From contig CACNUO010000002.1 of NCBI GenBank assembly GCA_902623585.1, positions 1 through 64,000 on the forward strand: a stretch of DNA of 64,000 nt, given 5' to 3'. Made by a program: the position numbers and the translations under genes. Positions 8,515 through 17,403 of this stretch are shown piece after piece (position 1 is the first letter of the stretch; every line of letters starts with the position of its first letter). This stretch comes from an uncultured Alphaproteobacteria bacterium (GTDB lineage: Bacteria > Pseudomonadota > Alphaproteobacteria > HIMB59 > GCA-002718135). The notes under the pieces were generated by a model. The model searched no databases, was not told where the DNA came from, and saw only the letters and a program-made list of their open reading frames with translations.

Positions 8515-10749
8515 ATGAATATTAAAAAAGTAGTAGTAATAGGATCTGGCACTATGGGCAGTGGAATCGCAGCCCAAATAGCAAATGCTAATATTGATGT
8601 TACACTTCTAGACTTACCTTCAAAAGAAGGATCTAGAAACCAAATTACAGAAAACGCTAAAGAAAGAATTAAAAAATCACGACCCCCACTTTTAGTAGAA
8701 AAAAACAAAGCAGAATTAATTAAGGTTGGAAATATTGAGGATGACTTTAATGAAGTTGCGGAAGCTGATTGGGTTGTGGAGGCTGTTGTTGAGAGAATAG
8801 ATATTAAACATAACATTTATGATAAAATTCAGACTACAAGAAAGAACAATTCTATAATTTCATCTAATACATCTACAATTCCATTGAAAATCTTATCTGC
8901 AAATATGTCAGATGAAATGAAAAAAAATTTTTGCATTACTCATTTTTTTAACCCAGTTCGATATATGGCATTGCTCGAGATAGTAACTGAAGAAGTTAAT
9001 GACATTGAAAAAATAAATTTATTAAAACAATTTTGTGATGAAAAACTTGGTAAAGGTGTAATTATTTGTAACGACACTCCAGGATTTATTGGAAATAGAA
9101 TTGGGGTTTATGCAATGCAAGTTGCTATGACTGAAGCTTTTAAAATGAAGATATCAATTGAAGAAGCTGATGCAGTATTTGGAAGACCAATGGGTATCCC
9201 GAAGACTGGAATTTTTGGGCTATACGACTTAATTGGTATCGATTTGATGGCTGATGTTTTAAAAAGTTTTATCAAAGAACTCCCAAAAGAAGATCCTTTC
9301 CACGAGGTTGCACAAGAAATTCCATTGGTCACAAAACTTATTGAAACTGGGTATACAGGAAGAAAAGGTAAGGGTGGTTTTTATAGAATGAATAAATCTG
9401 ATGGTAAAAAAATTCTTGAAGCAATTAATTTAGAAACTGGCGAGTATCACCCAAGTCAGAAATTTAATTTAGGTATGGGAGATAAAATTGATATAAATAA
9501 ACTCATTCAAAGAAAAGACAAATACGGTGAATATGCAAAATCAATTCTGACAAAAGTAATTAGGTATGCTGCATATTTAATCCCTGATGTATCATCAAAA
9601 TATATAGACATAGATGATGCACTAAGATTAGGTTTTAATTGGACTGCTGGCCCTTTTGAAATGCTTTCAAATATTGATACAAAAAATTTTATTGATCAAA
9701 ATACTGATATTAAATTCTTTAAAGATCTAAGGGGAGTTTTTGAATTTAATAAAAGACCTGGATATTTAGATTCTAGTATTGATAATTTAAGATCGTTAAA
9801 TTTACAAAAAACTTTTGAAAACCCTTCTGCTAATATTAAAAATGCTTCATCATATCAGGTTGTTGAATTTACTACTAAGGCAAACGCTTTAGATACTGAC
9901 TCTATGTTAGCTTTAAAAGAAGCTGCTCAAAATAATAAAAGCACAATTGTGATTAATGATGCAATGCAATTTTCTGCTGGTGTAAATTTAAATTATGTCA
10001 TGGAATTTGCTAAAAATAATGAATGGTCTAACATTGAAAAATTTATAATTGATTTCCAACAAACGTGTAAAACAATAAAATATGCAGATAAGCCTTTTAT
10101 TGCTGCGCCATCAGGACTTGCTATTGGCGGTGGTTTTGAAGTGGTATTGCATTGTGATTATAACGTTGCTCATACAAATGTTGTTCTTGGACTAGTTGAA
10201 TCTTTAGTTGGACTCATTCCTGCTGGTGGGGGTTGTAAGGAAATGCTGTGGCGTTGGTTACAAACTCCAGAAGGTAAAGAAAATTCTGAACATGCGTCTA
10301 TGAAAGTTTTTGATCTTATTGGTTATGCTATTACTGCTACCTCACCAAATGAAGCGCTTCCAAATCAATTCTTTTTAGAAAAGGATAAGGTGGTAATAAA
10401 TAGAGACAGACAATTATCAACGGCTATCGATTTATTAAATAATATTGAGGGAGGTTATGAAAAACCATCTCAACCTAAATTCAATTTAGGCGGTAGTGCT
10501 GTCAAAGATAAAATGTTTGAAAAACTTGAAGCACTATATAATGAAAATAAAATTTTAGACCACGGATTAGAAGTAGGTAAGCAAATTGCTTTTGTGCTTA
10601 GTGGTGGAAATACAAATATTGATAATGAATTAAGTGAAGATGATCTTTATAATCTTGAATTGGAAGCTTTCATGAGACTTATCCAGATGCCCAAAACTCA
10701 AGAGCGAATAAAACATACACTTGAAACTGGAAAACCATTAGTAAATTAA
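8515..10749 (+). CDS. 3-hydroxyacyl-CoA dehydrogenase/enoyl-CoA hydratase, FadN-type domain order
   Basis: This 744-residue protein has the dehydrogenase first. The NAD motif VVIGSGTMGSGIAAQIA is at residues 7-23, with SNTSTIPL and ITHFFNPVRYM for substrate and catalysis, followed by the helical C-terminal dehydrogenase domain and a second copy of it near residue 340. A crotonase domain occupies about residues 430-690, with an oxyanion-hole segment AIGGGFEVVLHCD. This order is the reverse of E. coli FadB and matches FadN. It probably acts in cytoplasmic beta-oxidation, oxidising 3-hydroxyacyl-CoA. Gene order with an acyl-CoA synthetase 38 bp downstream supports fatty-acid or other acyl-CoA catabolism. 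Chain-length preference cannot be read from sequence. Confidence 0.85.
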   Translation: MNIKKVVVIGSGTMGSGIAAQIANANIDVTLLDLPSKEGSRNQITENAKERIKKSRPPLLVEKNKAELIKVGNIEDDFNEVAEADWVVEAVVERIDIKHNIYDKIQTTRKNNSIISSNTSTIPLKILSANMSDEMKKNFCITHFFNPVRYMALLEIVTEEVNDIEKINLLKQFCDEKLGKGVIICNDTPGFIGNRIGVYAMQVAMTEAFKMKISIEEADAVFGRPMGIPKTGIFGLYDLIGIDLMADVLKSFIKELPKEDPFHEVAQEIPLVTKLIETGYTGRKGKGGFYRMNKSDGKKILEAINLETGEYHPSQKFNLGMGDKIDINKLIQRKDKYGEYAKSILTKVIRYAAYLIPDVSSKYIDIDDALRLGFNWTAGPFEMLSNIDTKNFIDQNTDIKFFKDLRGVFEFNKRPGYLDSSIDNLRSLNLQKTFENPSANIKNASSYQVVEFTTKANALDTDSMLALKEAAQNNKSTIVINDAMQFSAGVNLNYVMEFAKNNEWSNIEKFIIDFQQTCKTIKYADKPFIAAPSGLAIGGGFEVVLHCDYNVAHTNVVLGLVESLVGLIPAGGGCKEMLWRWLQTPEGKENSEHASMKVFDLIGYAITATSPNEALPNQFFLEKDKVVINRDRQLSTAIDLLNNIEGGYEKPSQPKFNLGGSAVKDKMFEKLEALYNENKILDHGLEVGKQIAFVLSGGNTNIDNELSEDDLYNLELEAFMRLIQMPKTQERIKHTLETGKPLVN

Positions 10750-10787
10750 ATTAATTTCTTGTAGTATTTGATCCTTTAAGGAAACAG

Positions 10788-12419
10788 ATGAGTAATTTTG
10801 ATACAAACCTAGATAAAAATTCAGCCAATTTTGTTCCACTATCACCATTAAGTTTTATAACTCGCGTGAAAGATATTTATCCAAACTATGACTCTTTAGT
10901 TTATGGAAAAAGAAGTTACACTTGGCTTGAAACCTATAATCGATGTACCAAGTTTGCTAGTGCATTAGCAAAAAAAGGAATTACAAAAGGAAGTACCGTT
11001 TCAATCATAGCGGCAAATACTCCAGAATTATTCGAAGCACATTATTCTATCCCAATGACTGGCGGCGTTATTAATACGATCAATACTAGACTTGATGCAG
11101 ATACAATTGCGTATATCCTAGATCATAGTGATGCAAAACTTCTTATAACTGATACTCAATTTTCACCTACAATGAAAAAGGCTTTAAAAATATATGGGAA
11201 GAATATTCCTATTATTGACATTCATGATGATCAGGCAGTTTTTAAAGATGGTGAGGGTGAACAAATTGGAGAAATGACATATGAAGAATTTTTACAAACA
11301 GGTGATGACAATTATAATTGGTCTTTACCGGAAGATGAATGGCAAGCAATCTCACTAAGCTATACATCAGGCACAACTGGTAAACCAAAAGGTGTTGTGT
11401 ATCACCACCGTGGATCATATTTAATGTCTACAGGAAGTGTTACGGCATGGAACATGCCTAATAAATTAACATTTCTTTATACTGTTCCAATGTTCCACTG
11501 TAACGGATGGGGCTACCCTTGGACAGCCGCTTTAATACATGCAAAGATAATTTGCTGCAGGTACATTGTTGCAAAAGATATTTATAATTTAATAGATAAA
11601 TACAAAGTAACTCATTTTGGAGGCGCTCCCATAGTTTTAAGTTTAATTGCTAACGCAGATGTGAGAGATAAAAAGGAAATAAATCATAAAGTGTATGTAT
11701 TAACTGCTGGAGCTCCACCGACGAGTGCAATTCTTGAAAAGATGGATAACTTAGGTTTTGAAGTTATGCATGTATATGGGTTAACAGAAACATACGGCCA
11801 TATTCTTCAATGCGCCTGGAATGAAGAATGGGAGTCACAATCAAAATCTGAAAAAGCTGATATTAAAGCAAGACAAGGTGTTCGTTATCCAAATACTGAA
11901 GAAGTTTGTGTCGCAGATCCAGAGACCTATGAAAAAGTTCCAATGGATGGAGAAACCATGGGAGAGATTTTAATTCGAGGAAATGTTGTAATGAAAGGAT
12001 ATTACAAAAATAAAGAGGCGACTGAAACATCCATGAAAAAAGGATGGTTTCACTCTGGTGATTTAGCCGTTGTTTATCCTGATGGATATATTCAAATAAA
12101 AGATAGATCTAAAGATATTATAATTTCTGGAGGAGAAAATATTTCATCTGTGGAAGTGGAGAATGTTGTTGCAAAACATCCATCTGTTTCCTTGGTTGCA
12201 GTAGTTGCCAAACCAGATGAGAAGTGGGGTGAAACACCATGTGCTTTTGTAGAATTAGCACCTGGAAAAAATGCCACAGAAGAGGATATAATTCAGTTTT
12301 GTAAAGAAAATATGGCTGGATTTAAAAGACCAAAGCATGTAATCTTTGGCGAATTACCAAAAACTTCAACTGGGAAGATACAAAAGTTTGAATTAAGAAC
12401 AAAAGCAAAGGAGTTATAA
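10788..12419 (+). CDS. Acyl-CoA synthetase (AMP-forming)
   Basis: This 543-residue ANL-superfamily ligase activates a carboxylic acid through an acyl-adenylate to its CoA thioester. The P-loop-like signature SYTSGTTGKPKGVVYHH is near residue 192, VYGLTETYG near 330, the hinge region DRSKDIIISGGENIS near 440, and the catalytic lysine is in PKTSTGKIQKFEL at the C-terminus. The overall pattern resembles short/medium-chain acyl-CoA synthetases, the group that also contains methylmercaptopropionyl-CoA ligase DmdB. I cannot decide between these substrates. Its TAA overlaps the ATG of the downstream metY-like gene by one base. Confidence 0.85.
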   Translation: MSNFDTNLDKNSANFVPLSPLSFITRVKDIYPNYDSLVYGKRSYTWLETYNRCTKFASALAKKGITKGSTVSIIAANTPELFEAHYSIPMTGGVINTINTRLDADTIAYILDHSDAKLLITDTQFSPTMKKALKIYGKNIPIIDIHDDQAVFKDGEGEQIGEMTYEEFLQTGDDNYNWSLPEDEWQAISLSYTSGTTGKPKGVVYHHRGSYLMSTGSVTAWNMPNKLTFLYTVPMFHCNGWGYPWTAALIHAKIICCRYIVAKDIYNLIDKYKVTHFGGAPIVLSLIANADVRDKKEINHKVYVLTAGAPPTSAILEKMDNLGFEVMHVYGLTETYGHILQCAWNEEWESQSKSEKADIKARQGVRYPNTEEVCVADPETYEKVPMDGETMGEILIRGNVVMKGYYKNKEATETSMKKGWFHSGDLAVVYPDGYIQIKDRSKDIIISGGENISSVEVENVVAKHPSVSLVAVVAKPDEKWGETPCAFVELAPGKNATEEDIIQFCKENMAGFKRPKHVIFGELPKTSTGKIQKFELRTKAKEL

Positions 12420-13729
12420 TGGATCCAAAAACTTATAAATTTGACACACTCAGTCTACATGCCGGTTATCAACCAAGTAAAAACGCTGGCTCAAGACAAG
12501 TTCCAATTTATCAAACAACTTCATATATGTTTGATGATGTTGATCATGCGGCAGCACTTTTTAATTTAGAAAGAGGTGGTCATATTTATAGTCGTATGTC
12601 CAACCCAACAGTACAAGTCCTAGAAGAAAGAGTTTGTGCACTTGAAGGAGGAACAGCTGCTCTTGCAACTGCATCTGGAATGAGTGCAATATTTTTAACT
12701 ATTATGACTCTTTGTAACGCTGGCGATCACATGGTTGTTTCTTCTCAGCTTTACGGTGGAACAGTAAATTTATTTAGATTAACACTTCCAAAGTTTGGTA
12801 TTAAAACAACTTTTGTAAAACCAAGAGATACAGAAGGTTTTAAAAAAGCTATTCAACCAAATACTAAAGGAATTTTTGGTGAGCTTGTTGGTAATCCTGG
12901 TAATGAATTAATGAACATGCCTGAAGTTTCAAACATAGCAAAAGAAGCAGGTATCCCACTAATAATTGATAGTACTTATCAAACTCCTTATTTGTGCAGA
13001 CCTTTTGAACACGGAGCTGACCTTGTTGTACACTCACTAACTAAATGGATGAGTGGTAATGGTTCTTCTATGGCAGGAATATTAGTTGAAGGTGGAACTT
13101 TTGATTGGATGCAAAATGATAAATTTCCTTCTATGACAGAACCTTACGAGGGCTATCATGGACTATCATTTGCAGAAGAATTTGGTCCAACAGCTTTTAC
13201 AATGATGGCAAGAGCTGAGGGTATGAGAGATATGGGGCCTTGTTTAGCTCCTCAAAATGCTTGGAATATTTTACATGGTTTAGAAACTCTTTCTCTTCGA
13301 ATGGAAAAACATTGTTCTAATGCTTTGAAAATGGTTGAGTATTTATCAAATCATGAGAGTGTTGCTTGGGTTTCACATGCCAGCGCACCAGGACATCCAG
13401 ATAAAGAACTTGCAGAAAAAATTCTTCCTAAAGGAACTGGGTCAATGATTGCCTTTGGAATTAAAGGTGGAAAAGAAGCAGGTGCTGCTTTTATTAATAA
13501 TGTTAAACTTGCGTCACATTTAGCAAATGTTGGTGATGCAAGAACACTAGTTATACACCCAGCATCTGCAACACACTCACAAATGGATGAGGCAACTTTA
13601 AAATTTGCTGGGTTATCTCATGATATGATTAGATTATCTGTTGGCTTAGAAGACTTTGAAGATATTGTAAACGATTTCGAAGATGGATTCAGAGCTGCAA
13701 AAAAACCTCGTTTAGTTGCAAACAAATAA
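12419..13729 (+). CDS. metY: O-acetylhomoserine sulfhydrylase (MetY) or methionine gamma-lyase-like PLP enzyme
   Basis: This 436-residue member of the Cys/Met-metabolism PLP family has the MetY-like opening LSLHAGYQPSKNAGSRQVP. YSRMSNPTVQVLEERV follows, and the PLP lysine is in VVHSLTKWMSGNG, about residue 205. The C-terminal VGDARTLVIHPASATHSQ is typical of MetY and its methionine gamma-lyase relatives. It would condense O-acetylhomoserine with sulfide or methanethiol. It is embedded between an acyl-CoA synthetase and a hydrolase rather than beside metX, so a catabolic gamma-lyase role is an alternative. The start overlaps the preceding stop (TAATG). Confidence 0.85.
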   Translation: MDPKTYKFDTLSLHAGYQPSKNAGSRQVPIYQTTSYMFDDVDHAAALFNLERGGHIYSRMSNPTVQVLEERVCALEGGTAALATASGMSAIFLTIMTLCNAGDHMVVSSQLYGGTVNLFRLTLPKFGIKTTFVKPRDTEGFKKAIQPNTKGIFGELVGNPGNELMNMPEVSNIAKEAGIPLIIDSTYQTPYLCRPFEHGADLVVHSLTKWMSGNGSSMAGILVEGGTFDWMQNDKFPSMTEPYEGYHGLSFAEEFGPTAFTMMARAEGMRDMGPCLAPQNAWNILHGLETLSLRMEKHCSNALKMVEYLSNHESVAWVSHASAPGHPDKELAEKILPKGTGSMIAFGIKGGKEAGAAFINNVKLASHLANVGDARTLVIHPASATHSQMDEATLKFAGLSHDMIRLSVGLEDFEDIVNDFEDGFRAAKKPRLVANK

Positions 13730-14548
13730 ATGAAGTTTAAAGTTCGTGGAATTGATACGTTTGCCTCCACTGGAGGCAGACCTTTTAATAAAAATAAACC
13801 CCTTATAATATTCGTTCACGGCAGTGGACTAAGTCACATGGTTTGGGTTTTACAAACACGCTACTTTGCATTCCGTGGATATAGTGTTTTAGCCGTTGAT
13901 TTACCAGGTCATGGACTTTCTTCTGGTGAAAGTTTAAAAACTATTGAAGAAATGGGAAACTGGGTTGGCGATGTAATTGAAGCAGTTGGATGTAAAGAAG
14001 CTTCACTTGTTGGACATTCTCAAGGATGTCTTGTAACAATGGAATGTGTTGCTCAACATCCAGAAAAAATTAAAACGTTAACTCTTATGGGTGGTGCATC
14101 TGCAATTCCAATGAATCCTGAACTATTAAGGCTTGCTGAAGAGAGTAATCCTAAGGCTGTTGATCTTATGATGGATTTTGCGCACGGGCCTGCAGGACAT
14201 TTTGGAGGTCATCCTGTTCCTGGCTTATATCACCTAAATGTTGGTTCTATGATAGTTCAAAATAAAGAAATTAAAGATACCTTAGGTGTGGATTTTAGAG
14301 CATGCGATAATTATAAAAACGGACCTGAGATTGCTAAAAAATTAGATTTACCAACTCTCTCTATATTAGGTGCACAAGATAGAATGTGCCGTTTAAAAGA
14401 TGGAAAAATTCTTGCTGATTATATTAAAGGCTCGCAAGTAAAGATTATTGAAGATTGTGGTCATATGATGCTACTAGAAGAAGCAGATCAAACATTAGAA
14501 ATTCTAAAGAAATTCATAGCTGAAAACTATCCATTACCAATAAGTTAA
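13730..14548 (+). CDS. Alpha/beta hydrolase
   Basis: This 272-residue cytoplasmic alpha/beta hydrolase shows an HGSGLSHMVW oxyanion region. The nucleophile elbow GHSQG is at about residues 92-96, an acid in LGAQDRMC, and a catalytic His in DCGHMMLLEEAD. It starts directly after the metY-like stop, so it is translated as the last gene of the fadN-like/acyl-CoA synthetase/metY-like operon. A thioesterase, lactonase or ester hydrolase role would all fit. The substrate is not evident. Confidence 0.8.
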   Translation: MKFKVRGIDTFASTGGRPFNKNKPLIIFVHGSGLSHMVWVLQTRYFAFRGYSVLAVDLPGHGLSSGESLKTIEEMGNWVGDVIEAVGCKEASLVGHSQGCLVTMECVAQHPEKIKTLTLMGGASAIPMNPELLRLAEESNPKAVDLMMDFAHGPAGHFGGHPVPGLYHLNVGSMIVQNKEIKDTLGVDFRACDNYKNGPEIAKKLDLPTLSILGAQDRMCRLKDGKILADYIKGSQVKIIEDCGHMMLLEEADQTLEILKKFIAENYPLPIS

Positions 14549-14582
14549 ATTTAAAAATTTTTAGTAATAAATATTTTTGTTA

Positions 14583-14765
14583 CTACTTATTTTCTTCTTT
14601 ATCAGGTCTTGTAAGTTCTTCGAGTTTACGCATTTCCTCTTCCATTTTAAGTCTTTCTTGCTCTTCACGTTTCTTTTTGCGCTCCTCAGCTTTCATTTTT
14701 AGCTTAAGCTCTTTTTGCATTTTGCGATCGCCCGCTTTAGATTTATGATTAAAGTGTATGCCCAT
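14583..14765 (-). CDS. Short, highly charged coiled-coil protein, function unknown
   Basis: This 60-residue reading frame is rich in Lys, Glu, Arg and Met, with a predicted single long helix or coiled coil from about residue 12 to 52. It has no membrane segment and no recognised domain. It converges with the alpha/beta hydrolase gene and lies on the same strand as the HIG1-like gene upstream. The clean ATG, stop and isolated position favour a real gene, but low-complexity composition makes that less than certain. An internal ATG gives a shorter form beginning MQKEL. Confidence 0.5.
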   Translation of the reverse strand: MGIHFNHKSKAGDRKMQKELKLKMKAEERKKKREEQERLKMEEEMRKLEELTRPDKEENK

Positions 14766-14820
14766 ATGAACCCTGCGTCTATATACTAAATATTATGAAA
14801 TATTTCTAGACTCTAATTTG

Positions 14821-15015
14821 CTAATTTCTAGCTAACCAAACAATTACAACAAAGACAAATATAGCTATTGCTTGGAAAAGCACTCTTAAACGCATTAATT
14901 TATTACTATGATTTTTATTTAGTTTTCCATTTACTGCCATAGCAATAACACCAATTACTACTACAGCAAGTGTTGCAGCCATAAACAACACTAATATTAT
15001 TTGCATTGTGCTCAT
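14821..15015 (-). CDS. HIG1-domain twin-transmembrane protein
   Basis: This 64-residue protein has two hydrophobic helices (about residues 5-27 and 44-61). They flank a basic loop with the conserved NKLMRLRVLFQ pattern of hypoxia-induced-gene-1 domain proteins. Alphaproteobacterial relatives are small inner-membrane proteins; mitochondrial homologues associate with respiratory supercomplexes. No partner genes for cytochrome oxidase are adjacent, so the role here is inferred only from the family. Confidence 0.75.
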   Translation of the reverse strand: MSTMQIILVLFMAATLAVVVIGVIAMAVNGKLNKNHSNKLMRLRVLFQAIAIFVFVVIVWLARN

Positions 15016-15077
15016 ATAAATATCTATATAAAACTTTTATTTTATGAAACAAGATGTCCTAAATAAAGCGTTTGTTT

Positions 15078-15752
15078 ATGGTTGAAATTTTAAAAGGTCC
15101 ATCACTTACTAAACACCAAAATCCAAAAAAATTGATGATTATGCTTCATGGATATGGAGATAACGCTACCAATTTCATTCAAATTGCGAATTTAATAGAT
15201 CAAGATGACTTTGAGATGAAATATGTTGCATTAAATGCACCAGATACAATTCAAGATTATCCTATGGGGTATGAGTGGTTTCAGCTTTACCTAAATGGCA
15301 TACATATTTCTAATGCTAGTGCAAAAGAATATGATGTAGCCAAAAAAAAAATATCTGAGAATGTAACAAAAATTCATAACTCTATTTCTCTTTTATTAGA
15401 AAATTTAGATTTAGAAATGACCGATTGTTTTGTTATGGGTTTTTCTCAAGGAGGTATGATGGCTTTTGAACTTGGGCAGATAGTACAAAATCAGTTGGCA
15501 GGCTTAGCAATTATATCTTCAAGAATTATATCAAAAGAGCACAAGCCTAATAATGCATTTTTAAAAACACCAATTTTTATTTCTCATGGCGGCCATGACG
15601 CTGTTTTGCCTATTTCCAATTATAATGATTCAGTTCAAGTATTAAAAAATTACAATTACAATTTTGAAAATTATCTTATTGAAAAAGATGAGCACACAAT
15701 GTCACAAGAAACAATAACTTTATTCCAAAATTTTATTAAAAAAAATATTTAA
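15078..15752 (+). CDS. Phospholipase/carboxylesterase family hydrolase
   Basis: From the ATG at 15078 the protein has 224 residues; a TTG two codons earlier is possible but less likely. It is an alpha/beta hydrolase of the acyl-protein thioesterase/carboxylesterase type. The fold shows MIMLHGYGDNATNF, then the nucleophile elbow GFSQGGMM, an SHGGHDAVLP acid loop, and a C-terminal catalytic His in EKDEHTMS. No signal peptide is seen, so it is cytoplasmic. The substrate is unknown; related proteins hydrolyse short acyl esters and thioesters. Confidence 0.82.
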   Translation: MVEILKGPSLTKHQNPKKLMIMLHGYGDNATNFIQIANLIDQDDFEMKYVALNAPDTIQDYPMGYEWFQLYLNGIHISNASAKEYDVAKKKISENVTKIHNSISLLLENLDLEMTDCFVMGFSQGGMMAFELGQIVQNQLAGLAIISSRIISKEHKPNNAFLKTPIFISHGGHDAVLPISNYNDSVQVLKNYNYNFENYLIEKDEHTMSQETITLFQNFIKKNI

Positions 15753-15816
15753 AGTAATCGAATCTTCATATTATATTACTATTTGAATAATATGACTTGG
15801 GTGAGTAGAAACTAAA

Positions 15817-16371
15817 ATGAGTACCGCAGAAAATCCAGCTTTGGTTCTTAATGCTGATTTTCGGCCACTATCGTATTATCCACTTTCCTTATGCTCATGG
15901 CAAGATGCCATAAAAGCCGTATTTCTTGAAAGAGTTTCAGTGATTGAAAATTATGAGCATGAAGTTCATTCTCCAAACCTTACTTTTAAGTTACCAAGTG
16001 TAATTGCACTTAAAGATTATGTAACGCCTCAAAGAAGACCAGCGTTCACTCGTTTTAATGTATTTTTAAGAGATAATTTTACTTGCCAGTATTGTACCAA
16101 TCGTTTCCCTGCAAATGAACTAACATTTGATCATTTAGTTCCTAAATGTCTGAATGGTAAAACTACTTGGGAAAACGTTGTGTCTGCATGTACATCCTGT
16201 AATCTAAAAAAAGGAAGAAAACTTATACAGAATACAGATATGAAACTTTTTAAAAAACCTCTCCGACCATCATCAATTCAACTACAAAATAATGGAAGAA
16301 ATTTCCCTCCTAATTTTTTACATGAAACTTGGAGAGATTATTTATATTGGGATACTGAATTAGAAAATTAA
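15817..16371 (+). CDS. HNH endonuclease family protein
   Basis: This 184-residue protein has an HNH domain with paired CxxC zinc sites. CQYC at about residue 90 and CTSC near 130 flank the TFDHLVPKCLNGKTTWENVV catalytic segment. The N-terminal portion, with VLNADFRPLSYYPLSL and WQDAIKAVFLERV, is the conserved extension of a chromosomal HNH family found widely in alphaproteobacteria. No phage or restriction genes are nearby, so a housekeeping nucleic-acid role is likelier than a mobile-element one. Its stop overlaps the convergent coq7 stop by 4 bp. Confidence 0.85.
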   Translation: MSTAENPALVLNADFRPLSYYPLSLCSWQDAIKAVFLERVSVIENYEHEVHSPNLTFKLPSVIALKDYVTPQRRPAFTRFNVFLRDNFTCQYCTNRFPANELTFDHLVPKCLNGKTTWENVVSACTSCNLKKGRKLIQNTDMKLFKKPLRPSSIQLQNNGRNFPPNFLHETWRDYLYWDTELEN

Positions 16372-16937
16372 ATTTTTTTTGAGATAGCAATTGCAGTTTT
16401 GCATCCAAGTTCAATTATTTTTGACATAATTTTATATCCTGGTGCACTTTCTGCATCATGTTCTATTCCAATATCATGATGTTCAAGTTCATCATCTCTA
16501 AATTTGGAAATTGTTTTTTTTAAATCTTTGTGGTCATCTCCTAAGAGTTTTAATTGTTCTTGGTAATGTTCACCGATTACTTTTTCAACAGCAACAGTAC
16601 ATGCCATGGCAGCTTTTTCACCCATTAAGGCAGTGGATGCGCCAAGCGCATAACCTGCAACATTCCATAAAGGAAGGAGAGCAGTTGGTCTAACTCTATG
16701 TTCTAATATTAATTCATTGAATTTATCAATATGCTCTTGTTCTTGGTCAGCCATATGTTGAATTGTTTTTCCAAGTTTTGAGTTTTTCCCAAAAACTGCT
16801 ATTTGCCCATCATATATTTTAGTTGCACCATATTCACCTGCATGATCGACTCTTATGATTTCTTCCAAAACCTCCCTATGAGTAGTTCTATTTGACAAGG
16901 GTTTTTTTTTAGATGCTTTTTTCTTTTTTAATGCCAT
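16368..16937 (-). CDS. coq7: Ubiquinone biosynthesis hydroxylase Coq7
   Basis: This 189-residue di-iron monooxygenase hydroxylates demethoxyubiquinol late in ubiquinone synthesis. The iron ligands appear in VDHAGEYGA, QEQEHIDKF (ExxH), VEKVIGEHYQEQ and DDELEHHDIGIEHDA (ExxH). A Lys-rich N-terminal tail precedes the domain. Length fits bacterial Coq7. The start lies 29 bp inside the 3' end of dsbB; the only Met ahead of the conserved domain is this one, so the overlap appears genuine. The order is DedA-like, dsbB, coq7 on one strand. Confidence 0.93.
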   Translation of the reverse strand: MALKKKKASKKKPLSNRTTHREVLEEIIRVDHAGEYGATKIYDGQIAVFGKNSKLGKTIQHMADQEQEHIDKFNELILEHRVRPTALLPLWNVAGYALGASTALMGEKAAMACTVAVEKVIGEHYQEQLKLLGDDHKDLKKTISKFRDDELEHHDIGIEHDAESAPGYKIMSKIIELGCKTAIAISKKI

Positions 16938-17403
16938 AGTATCTAGTTAAATAAATAGCATTTAAAATAAAAATAACTAGTAAAACAAACGTATTAATTG
17001 AAGCAGCAGAAATTCCAAAAAAACTCCATATAACCTCATCACAACTAATTACCTGCTTTGATAATATCTGAGATTTAAGGTCTGCAGTATTTTCACTTTT
17101 CGTTAGCATTGCTGAACAACCTGCTGGTCCTTTAAAAATTTTATTTTCAACTCCTACGTGCCATATAGAATAAAAAAGCCCATAAACTGATGCAAATTGA
17201 ATTACTAAATAAAGCCAAATTTTATTTAAATTTTTGAATAAAAATGTCAAAATTAAACATATTAAAATTAAATAATATGGATGTCTTTGCTTTAAACACA
17301 ATTCACATGGCTGAAGATTAAAAAAATATTCTGCAGTTAACGCTGATGATATCGAAATAAGCGAAATAAAAAATAAAAGTGTTATCCAATTACGAATTAT
17401 CAT
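16909..17403 (-). CDS. dsbB: Disulfide bond formation protein B
   Basis: This 164-residue inner-membrane protein has four hydrophobic helices. The quinone-side active site CELC lies in NLQPCELCLKQRHPYY at about residues 33-36. A second periplasmic cysteine pair is formed by the Cys in GPAGCSAM and the one in ISCDEV. DsbB reoxidises DsbA by passing electrons to ubiquinone, which makes its overlap with coq7 functionally sensible. Its start overlaps the stop of the DedA-like gene by 4 bp. Confidence 0.9.
   Translation of the reverse strand: MIIRNWITLLFFISLISISSALTAEYFFNLQPCELCLKQRHPYYLILICLILTFLFKNLNKIWLYLVIQFASVYGLFYSIWHVGVENKIFKGPAGCSAMLTKSENTADLKSQILSKQVISCDEVIWSFFGISAASINTFVLLVIFILNAIYLTRYYGIKKEKSI

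Noticed and set aside
14559-14585. Possible bidirectional terminator TAGTAA...TTACTA between convergent genes
   Set aside because: The stem is only six A/T-rich pairs with a 12-nt loop, as expected by chance in DNA of this composition.
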